A stretch of DNA of 6,965 nucleotides from Spirochaetota bacterium (lineage in GTDB: Bacteria > Spirochaetota > Spirochaetia > Treponematales > Rectinemataceae), in NCBI GenBank assembly GCA_023421875.1, contig JAEZSM010000112.1:1-6965 (forward strand), given 5' to 3'. The position numbers and the translations under genes were made by a program. Below, in pieces: positions 1 to 4,977 of the stretch; position 1 is the first letter of the stretch, and each line of letters begins with the position of its first letter. The notes beneath the pieces were generated by a model that worked only from the letters and a program-made list of their open reading frames with translations, did no database searches and was not told where the DNA came from.

Positions 1-452
1 CCCTTGCGCGCTCCCCGCATCTTTGCCTTCTTGTACAGACAGGCTTCATTCGCCATAAGGTAGTATCTTCCAGGAAGGCACGTACCACCAGGAATCCGCT
101 CTTCCCGGTGAACTACCTGGATAGAGAGCTACGCAAGGATCTGCATGAGCATGTGCGTGAAACCGTCTGCTTTGGAAGGAATGTGAACCGGCAGATGGAA
201 CGGTTGTCAGTCTACCTACTCTGGCACAATATGATGAAACCCCATAGGGCTCGGGAAGGACCGCGACCACATATAGACTATGTAGGAAAGGACTTGGTGA
301 GTGGTGCACACGAGTATATGAAGCTATGGCAGTGGCGTGCATGGCGGACGCTGACTGAGCTTTCGGAACCAATGAGGCAGACCTGGGAGCGCGAACGAAG
401 GACTCCTCTTACAAAGAAACGTGATTATCTTCCTGGTTATGCCTTGATGTAG
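1..452 (+). CDS. Transposase, C-terminal part (DDE/integrase-core type), cut by left window edge
   Basis: The reading frame is open from base 3 to the TAG at 450-452, so the gene begins outside the window; the GTG at 108 is an internal valine (PVNYLDREL) rather than a credible start. The segment from about base 51 (RHKVVSSRKARTTRNPLFPV), followed by a Tyr-Leu-Asp-Arg-Glu block and HVRETVCFGRN, then LWHNMMKPHR, resembles the end of transposases with an integrase-like catalytic core, in which a late YN/HN-x-x-KPH/RPH motif follows the last catalytic acid. It ends in RDYLPGYALM, which looks like a natural C-terminus. The catalytic Asp residues would lie upstream and cannot be checked. The first 15 or so residues are less convincing and could reflect an old frameshift or truncation. 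The gene converges on the M32 peptidase gene. I cannot assign an IS family or see terminal inverted repeats. Family recognition is from memory of similar spirochaete proteins. Confidence 0.68.
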   Translation, partial: LARSPHLCLLVQTGFIRHKVVSSRKARTTRNPLFPVNYLDRELRKDLHEHVRETVCFGRNVNRQMERLSVYLLWHNMMKPHRAREGPRPHIDYVGKDLVSGAHEYMKLWQWRAWRTLTELSEPMRQTWERERRTPLTKKRDYLPGYALM

Positions 453-470
453 CTTCCCAAAGAGTAATAA

Positions 471-498
471 AGGTCGCCCAGAGTACCCTGAGCGACCT
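471..498 (-). terminator. Intrinsic terminator of the M32 peptidase gene
   Basis: A 7-bp stem (AGGTCGC at 471-477 with GCGACCT at 492-498) continues, after one mismatch, into a 3-bp CAG/CTG stem closing a six-base loop. Read on the minus strand, the hairpin lies 23 bases past the peptidase stop codon and runs into a T-rich tract (TTTATTACTCTTT). On the plus strand it lies 18 bases after the transposase stop but is followed by CTCCTTACC, so any effect in that direction should be weaker. The T tract is interrupted, hence moderate confidence. Confidence 0.6.
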
Positions 499-504
499 CC
501 TTAC

Positions 505-524
505 CAACAAGGTTCGAGGAACTA
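505..524 (-). repeat. 20-bp dispersed repeat, copy 1, at the 3' end of the M32 peptidase gene
   Basis: Read on the minus strand this is TAGTTCCTCGAACCTTGTTG, and its first three bases are the stop codon of the peptidase gene. An exact copy occurs on the plus strand at 6878-6897, just after the pckG stop. Bases on both sides of the match differ between the copies. It contains a very short GTTC-CTC-GAAC inverted repeat. Its function is unknown. Confidence 0.8.
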
Positions 525-2018
525 CTTATAGATTTCCGAATACTTCCTGCGGAGATAGCGGGTAAAGTGCGAAGGATCGAGGCCTTCGCCCGTTGCCTTC
601 AGCACCAGTTCCGAAGGCAGGAGGGCGGCAGCTTCCCGGTGCACCTTATCCCTGAGCCAGCTTAAGGCCGGAGCGCAGTCACCCGCCGCGATGCTCCGCT
701 CCAGGCCTGGGATCTGATCCTCCATGGCCGCCCAGAGCTGGGCCGCATAGAGGTTGCCCAGAGCGTAGCTCGGAAAATAGCCGAAGGAACCCATGGACCA
801 GTGAATGTCCTGAAGGCAACCCCTGGTATCGTCGGGCACCTCCACTCCCAGGGTTTTACGAACCGCGGCATTCCATGCCTCGGGCAGATCCTGCACAGCC
901 AGCTTCCCCTTGATGAGGGCCGACTCCAGTTCGAAGCGCAGGATAACATGGAGCCCATAGCTCACCTCGTCTGCCTCGGTGCGTATAAGGCTCGGCTCCA
1001 CCCTGTTGACGCCCCTGTAGAAATCCTCCAGGCTAACCCCATCCAGGGCGCCTTCGGCCATCGGGACGATCGCGCCATAATGAGCACCCCAGAAGGAGAG
1101 CGAGCGTCCGATTATATTCTCCCACAGCCTAGACTGGGACTCGTGGATAGCCATGGACGCCGCCTCTGCAAGTCTGGTACCGGAAAAACCAAGGCCCACG
1201 TCCAAGCCCATCTCGTACAGAGCGTGGCCCGACTCGTGGATGGTGCTGAAAACGCTTGAGGGGAAGTATGTTTCGACATACCGAGTGGTTATCCGTATAT
1301 CATCCTTACCCAGCGTGGTGGTGAAGGGATGGGCTGCCGTATCTAGTCGCCCCTTCCTCCTGTCGAACCCCAGAGCGGCCATGAAATACTCGCTCATCTT
1401 CGACTGTGCTGTGGCGCTTACCCTGCGGCGCAAGAAACTGTCATCCCGCTGAGGTCGCGAACGGATAGCGCCCAGAATTTCCACAAGATCCTCTTTCATG
1501 ACGGCAAACACAGCGGCGGTCGTCTTTTCGCTGCTTCCTATCTCGTAAAGGTCCAGTAGCACATCATAGGGAGGGGCGTCGGGATTCAGGGCCGATGCTT
1601 TCTCCAGATTCAGCCTGATCATCGTGGCCAGATGGGGGGCAAAGCGCTTGAAGTCGTTGTTTTTCTTGGCCTGAACCCAGGCAGCCTGGGAAAGACTCGT
1701 CTGCCTGGCCATCTCGCTCACCAGGGCGGCGGGGAGTTTGGTTTCCTTGTCATATTCCCTGCGACAGACACGAATATAGGCCCTTTCCTGCTCAGTAAGC
1801 TCCTTTTTACCTTCCAGCTCAGCCAGCAGCGCTCCGATTTCGGGATTTACCGCCTTCTCGTGGGCCAGCCCCTCCACGAGCGCCAGTTGCTCGGCCCTCT
1901 CGTCCAGAGCGGCCTCAGGCAGGTAGGTTTCCTGGTCCCAGCCCAGCAAGGCTCCGATATGCCCCAGCAAATTTCTCTCCCTGTCCAGGGAAATCAGCTT
2001 TTTCATCGCCTCGACCAT
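522..2018 (-). CDS. M32-family metallocarboxypeptidase (carboxypeptidase Taq type)
   Basis: A zinc (or cobalt) exopeptidase that removes C-terminal amino acids from peptides, probably cytosolic since no signal peptide is seen. The hallmarks of family M32 are present in order over 498 residues: HPF at 230-232, the HExxH zinc site HESGH at 261-265 (catalytic Glu262), HESQ at 292-295 supplying the third metal ligand Glu293, IRTEADE at 345-351, and GCLQDIHWSMGSFGYFPSY from 400 onward. Length matches the usual 500 or so residues. I chose the ATG at 2018 rather than an in-frame TTG at 2039 because GAAGGAG lies five bases before the ATG, while the TTG would add seven residues and has no such site. 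The gene is single, divergent from recG, and followed by a hairpin terminator. The AT-rich stretch at 2041-2070 is its likely promoter zone, but I cannot pick convincing -35 and -10 boxes. Likely role: peptide catabolism or turnover. Confidence 0.95.
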   Translation of the reverse strand: MVEAMKKLISLDRERNLLGHIGALLGWDQETYLPEAALDERAEQLALVEGLAHEKAVNPEIGALLAELEGKKELTEQERAYIRVCRREYDKETKLPAALVSEMARQTSLSQAAWVQAKKNNDFKRFAPHLATMIRLNLEKASALNPDAPPYDVLLDLYEIGSSEKTTAAVFAVMKEDLVEILGAIRSRPQRDDSFLRRRVSATAQSKMSEYFMAALGFDRRKGRLDTAAHPFTTTLGKDDIRITTRYVETYFPSSVFSTIHESGHALYEMGLDVGLGFSGTRLAEAASMAIHESQSRLWENIIGRSLSFWGAHYGAIVPMAEGALDGVSLEDFYRGVNRVEPSLIRTEADEVSYGLHVILRFELESALIKGKLAVQDLPEAWNAAVRKTLGVEVPDDTRGCLQDIHWSMGSFGYFPSYALGNLYAAQLWAAMEDQIPGLERSIAAGDCAPALSWLRDKVHREAAALLPSELVLKATGEGLDPSHFTRYLRRKYSEIYK

Positions 2019-2023
2019 AGCGG

Positions 2024-2030
2024 CTCCTTC
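2024..2030 (-). promoter_or_regulatory. Ribosome binding site fixing the M32 peptidase start
   Basis: On the minus strand GAAGGAG is followed by five bases (CCGCT) and ATG at 2018-2016. This strong Shine-Dalgarno match decides for the 498-residue product over the longer TTG-initiated form. Confidence 0.85.
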
Positions 2031-2099
2031 TTCGTGCAAGGTTTATCAGTATTTTTTCAATTTAAAAACCAGCCTGAATGCTAGCACGACACTCGAAAG

Positions 2100-2129
2100 T
2101 GTACAACGGAGCCTACCTCAGGGTATACT
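2100..2129 (+). promoter_or_regulatory. Putative recG promoter placing the transcript start at the GTG codon
   Basis: TATACT at 2124-2129 (five of six bases of the sigma-70 -10 consensus) is preceded, after 18 bases, by TGTACA at 2100-2105 (four of six of TTGACA). Only six bases separate the -10 box from the GTG at 2136, so transcription would begin at or next to the start codon. No Shine-Dalgarno sequence lies in the usual position (the AGGG at 2120-2123 is 12 bases away and inside the promoter). This suggests a leaderless mRNA. It is not experimentally supported. Confidence 0.5.
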
Positions 2130-2135
2130 TCCAGC

Positions 2136-4187
2136 GTGTTTCTCCAGGAACTCAGACAGCCGGTCGAAAGTCTCAGAAACGTAGGTCCCGCCTTGGCCTC
2201 AAAGCTGGGTAGACTAGGCATCGGCACAATCGGGGAGCTGCTCACTCACTACCCCAGGGACTATGAAGACAGAAGCGCCTTTCTACCTCTGTCACGCTTT
2301 ACCGACAAAAATCCGGTCCACACCGTAGCCGAAGTGACGGCTCACGAATGGTTCGGTTACGGTGCTATGAGAACCCTCAAAATCAGGGTGCGGGACGAAA
2401 GCTCCGAAGCCGTTCTCATCTGCTTCAACAGACCATTTCTGGAAAAGAGCCTCCCTGTGGGTGCCCGAATTCTCCTCCACGGCAAGTTCCAGTTCCGCTA
2501 TGGCGAGATCCAGTCCACGGCCTTCGACGCCGAGCTCTACCATGAAGGCTCGGATCCCCTTCCCGGGCTTTTACCCCTCTATGCCCTGACCGGCGGGCTG
2601 AGCCAGGCCGCCCTGCGCAAGCTCGTAAAGCGAGCCCTGGAGATGTACGGCCGCAGGGTTGAGAACGAACTCAGCTCCGAACTGATCGCCCATAAAGGAC
2701 TCATGCCCAAGGCCGAAGCCCTGAGGGCTATTCATTTTCCCAAATCGGAGGCAGAAAAGTCTCTGGCCAGAACCAGTCTGGCCTACGAGGAGCTCTTCCA
2801 TTTTCAGCTGGGAATCGCCTTGAGAATTCAGGCACGGAAACTGCAGAATGTGGAACGAAAGCCTGTCCAGGGCATACTGGGAAAGCGTCTGTTGGAGCGG
2901 CTTCCTTTTTCCCTCACCCAGGACCAGGTGACGGTATTACAGGAGATCCAGTCCGATATGGACCGTCCCCAGCCCATGGCCAGGCTCCTCCAGGGCGACG
3001 TGGGATCCGGGAAGACCATAGTGGCTCTGTTGGCAGCCCTTCATACGGTGGAACGGGGAGCCCAAGTGGCAATGATGGCGCCCACCGAGCTCTTAGCACG
3101 CCAGCATGCTGCCACAGCCGCCAAGCTCCTGGAACCCCTGGGCGTCCGACTGGCCTTTCTCACCGGCAATGTGGACGATGCTTCCCGACCTCCGCTGCTC
3201 AAAGCCCTTGCTTCGGGGGAGGTGGACATTGTCTTGGGGACCCATGCGCTTTTCTCCGCCGATGTTCTGTACAAGGACCTTCGTCTCGTCATTATCGACG
3301 AACAGCACCGATTTGGAGTCGTACAGCGGATGGCTCTGTATAAAAAAGGTTACATCCCAGACTTGCTCATGATGACTGCGACGCCAATACCCCGGAGCCT
3401 CGCCCTCACCCTTTTTGGTGATCTGGCAGTTTCTTCCATTAAAAGCCTCCCTCCTGGCCGAAAACCGGTGATAACACACCTGGCTAAGGAAGGAAACGAG
3501 TCTAAGGTATATAAATTTGTACACAGTATGGTGGCCCAGGGCAGACAAGCCTTCTTTGTCTATCCCCTGATCGAAGAATCAGAGAAGTCGGAATTGAAAA
3601 ATGTCCAGGATATGGCCTCTTTTCTGGCACGAAAGGTATATCCGCAGTATTCCCTAGGTTTTCTCCATTCCCGGCTCAAGGAAGAGGAAAAGCGCAGCGT
3701 CATGGACGCATTCGTGGCGGGAGAAATCCAGATACTGGTCGCTACCAGTCTTATCGAAGTCGGCGTGGATATTCCCAACGCCGCAGTTATGGTCATCGAG
3801 CACGCAGAGCGTTTCGGGCTTTCGGCCCTTCACCAGTTGCGCGGGAGGATCGGCAGGTCAGGGCACCAGAGTTACTGTTTCCTCGTGTATTCCAAGGAAA
3901 TAGGCGAGGAAGCAGTCCAGCGGCTCAAGGCCCTTTATTCCAGCACCGACGGATTCGCCCTAGCCGAGGAGGATCTCAAGATCCGTGGCCCCGGCGAGCT
4001 TTTGGGAACAGCCCAGTCCGGTGCCCTGCGCCTGCTTATAGCCGATCCTTTAAAAGATTTCGAGCTGTTGAAATCAGCCAGGCTGGAAGCCTTTGCCGTG
4101 GTCAAGGAAGACCCTTCCCTTCTCTTTCCCGCTCACGAGGTGTATAGAAGAATCATTGACACTCGATCGGCAGCCAAGGAAGCCTAG
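2136..4187 (+). CDS. recG: ATP-dependent DNA helicase RecG
   Basis: RecG is a superfamily 2 helicase that remodels stalled forks, R-loops and Holliday junctions. The 683-residue length is normal. Residues 1 to about 150 form the N-terminal region with the wedge (OB-fold) domain, including the LRNVGPALASKLGRLGI helix-hairpin-like start and HYPRDYEDR at 38-46. The helicase core carries Walker A GDVGSGKT at 287-294, PTELLARQH from 316, the Walker B box DEQH at 388-391 followed by RFGVVQR, TATPIPR at 414-420, TSLIEVGVDIPNA from 537, and motif VI QLRGRIGRSG at 567-576. The C-terminal TRG translocation region contains RGPGELLGTAQSG at 617-629, where alanine stands in place of the arginine I expect in GTRQ(S/T)G. 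GTG is the only credible start: the next in-frame Met is residue 78 and would delete the wedge. The gene is divergent from the peptidase and convergent with the HTH-like gene. Confidence 0.97.
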   Translation: MFLQELRQPVESLRNVGPALASKLGRLGIGTIGELLTHYPRDYEDRSAFLPLSRFTDKNPVHTVAEVTAHEWFGYGAMRTLKIRVRDESSEAVLICFNRPFLEKSLPVGARILLHGKFQFRYGEIQSTAFDAELYHEGSDPLPGLLPLYALTGGLSQAALRKLVKRALEMYGRRVENELSSELIAHKGLMPKAEALRAIHFPKSEAEKSLARTSLAYEELFHFQLGIALRIQARKLQNVERKPVQGILGKRLLERLPFSLTQDQVTVLQEIQSDMDRPQPMARLLQGDVGSGKTIVALLAALHTVERGAQVAMMAPTELLARQHAATAAKLLEPLGVRLAFLTGNVDDASRPPLLKALASGEVDIVLGTHALFSADVLYKDLRLVIIDEQHRFGVVQRMALYKKGYIPDLLMMTATPIPRSLALTLFGDLAVSSIKSLPPGRKPVITHLAKEGNESKVYKFVHSMVAQGRQAFFVYPLIEESEKSELKNVQDMASFLARKVYPQYSLGFLHSRLKEEEKRSVMDAFVAGEIQILVATSLIEVGVDIPNAAVMVIEHAERFGLSALHQLRGRIGRSGHQSYCFLVYSKEIGEEAVQRLKALYSSTDGFALAEEDLKIRGPGELLGTAQSGALRLLIADPLKDFELLKSARLEAFAVVKEDPSLLFPAHEVYRRIIDTRSAAKEA

Positions 4188-4245
4188 AACTACGCAGCCA
4201 AAGGTTCAGGATGAGAGAAATACGTCCGGAGCTCTAAGAGAAGCC
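4188..4245. other. Convergent intergenic gap between recG and the HTH-like gene
   Basis: The gap is only 58 bases between two converging stop codons. I see a trivial CTCT-A-AGAG inverted repeat but no stem followed by a T tract in either direction, so no intrinsic terminator can be called. The two transcripts may overlap at their 3' ends. Confidence 0.5.
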
Positions 4246-4749
4246 TCACTTCCTGGGACCGCCGTTCTGGAGCACGATCTCGGAACTCGCCATGAATTCC
4301 AGGATCTTTTCTTTTCTTGCCCGGGGACCCAGGAGATCACGCACCCTCAGATACTTTCTGCGCAGATACTGGATAGAGGGTATCGTGCTTCCAAAATGCT
4401 CCGCCAGCTCCCAGTCCCTGTGAAGATAGCGTCCCGAAGAATCTTTGCCGTTCATCTCCAGGAATTCCACGAGCAGTTCCTTGGTCCACTGGATGGGCGC
4501 GCTCCGGGAATAATCGTGCTTGTCAAGCCGACGCCTCGTTCGCGTCTCCGAGCCTTCCTGCTTCTTTTTCTTCCAGTGCGGATGGCGGTTCCTGGCATGG
4601 AGGATATCTTCCTTATCGTAGCCGGTGGCCTCCATCCAGAGACGGGCGAGCCTGGCCTTTTCGGCCGGCGTTAAACCTGAGCGCAAGGAACGGTCGACAT
4701 ACTCCTCGGGAGTCTTGGACTCGAGAATCAGTTTATCCCATCGTTTCAT
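4246..4749 (-). CDS. Uncharacterised 167-residue basic protein with a helix-turn-helix-like segment
   Basis: I do not recognise a named family, although similar short proteins seem familiar from treponemes. The sequence starts MKRWDKLILESKTPEEYVDRS, has an acidic/helical N-terminal part (residues 5-50), a strongly basic middle (about 52-79, with KKKK and RTRRR), then WTKELLVEFLEMN and a segment at 112-133 (DWELAEHFG, turn, STIPSIQYLRRKY) that fits a helix-turn-helix, with Arg130/Arg131/Lys132 at the end of the putative recognition helix. No signal peptide or membrane segment is seen. The frame stays open upstream to 4878, but I chose the ATG at 4749 because the upstream residues look like translated intergenic DNA and a well-formed promoter lies directly before this ATG. 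It is divergent from pckG across 228 bp and convergent with recG. A DNA-binding or regulatory role is inferred from the HTH-like segment and charge only. Confidence 0.75.
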   Translation of the reverse strand: MKRWDKLILESKTPEEYVDRSLRSGLTPAEKARLARLWMEATGYDKEDILHARNRHPHWKKKKQEGSETRTRRRLDKHDYSRSAPIQWTKELLVEFLEMNGKDSSGRYLHRDWELAEHFGSTIPSIQYLRRKYLRVRDLLGPRARKEKILEFMASSEIVLQNGGPRK

Positions 4750-4755
4750 ATCACT

Positions 4756-4785
4756 AATATACGACACAATGCGTCCTAATTTCAA
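4756..4785 (-). promoter_or_regulatory. Promoter of the HTH-like gene, placed for a leaderless transcript
   Basis: On the minus strand TTGAAA (4785-4780), an 18-base spacer and TATATT (4761-4756) form a good sigma-70 promoter. The ATG at 4749 follows the -10 box after only six bases, so the predicted transcript begins at about the A of the start codon. No Shine-Dalgarno sequence is present. The geometry matches that of the recG promoter exactly. Confidence 0.6.
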
Positions 4786-4811
4786 ATGGAAAAACACAAT
4801 TTTCTGTGTCG
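4762..4811. promoter_or_regulatory. Possible operator: repeated ACACAAT and CGACACA/TGTGTCG inverted repeat
   Basis: ACACAAT occurs at 4764-4770 and again at 4794-4800, exactly 30 bp apart, close to three helical turns. The first copy lies within CGACACA (4762-4768), which is matched in inverse by TGTGTCG at 4805-4811; the second pairs with the same right arm as ACACA-N6-TGTGT (4794-4809). The left arm sits between the -10 and -35 boxes of the HTH-like gene and the right ones lie upstream of its -35. Such placement would suit a regulator site, but these are short and AT-rich and may be chance. Confidence 0.3.
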
Positions 4812-4877
4812 CCCATCGCGGGCCTGAGAAAACCGGAGACCCGGATCCGCGCCGAGTCCTTTTTAGACCGCTCCGCA

Positions 4878-4906
4878 TTGCGCGTTTTTCATAAGCGTTC
4901 TATCAT
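4878..4906 (+). promoter_or_regulatory. Candidate pckG promoter
   Basis: TATCAT at 4901-4906 (five of six to the -10 consensus) lies 17 bases after TTGCGC at 4878-4883 (three of six). It would give a 5' leader of about 65 bases before pckG. The -35 match is poor, so either the promoter needs an activator or another promoter is used. Confidence 0.35.
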
Positions 4907-4936
4907 GATTAGACACACCTATACGCAGCACCAGCG

Positions 4937-4953
4937 CTTGCGGATGCCGCAGG
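4937..4953 (+). other. Small hairpin in the pckG leader
   Basis: CTTGCGG (4937-4943) can pair with CCGCAGG (4947-4953) with one G-T pair around a three-base ATG loop. It ends 12 bases before the Shine-Dalgarno site and is not followed by a T tract, so it is not a conventional terminator. The loop ATG opens a five-codon reading frame ending TAA at 4959-4961. Confidence 0.35.
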
Positions 4954-4965
4954 TAGAATAAAAGC

Positions 4966-4971
4966 AAGGAG
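4966..4971 (+). promoter_or_regulatory. Ribosome binding site of pckG
   Basis: AAGGAG is followed by six bases (TATTCA) and the ATG at 4978, an optimal spacing that fixes the start. Confidence 0.85.
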
Positions 4972-4977
4972 TATTCA

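Noticed and set aside
46..372. Open frame of 108 codons on the minus strand opposite the transposase
   Set aside because: It is the antisense shadow of the recognisable transposase sequence, with low-complexity composition and no family resemblance.
505..524. GGTTCGA in the repeat as a tRNA T-arm or integrase attachment site
   Set aside because: The flanks do not form a five-base-pair T stem or an acceptor end, no tRNA body is present, and no integrase gene is nearby.
2019..2039. TTG start extending the M32 peptidase by seven residues
   Set aside because: No Shine-Dalgarno site precedes it, and the extension is encoded by the very bases that form the strong site for the ATG at 2018.
482..2125. 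Nine-base CTCAGGGTA shared by the terminator loop (minus strand) and the recG promoter region
   Set aside because: A shared 9-mer in 7 kb on two strands has a non-negligible chance of occurring, and the surrounding bases do not match.
4750..4878. N-terminal extension of the HTH-like protein by 43 residues
   Set aside because: The stretch contains a complete -35/-10 promoter correctly placed for the ATG at 4749, and the extra residues do not resemble a domain or signal peptide.
4898..4912. TCTA-N7-TAGA and ATCATGAT palindromes over the candidate pckG -10 box as an operator
   Set aside because: The two symmetries have different centres and the arms are only four bases, so neither is a convincing site.
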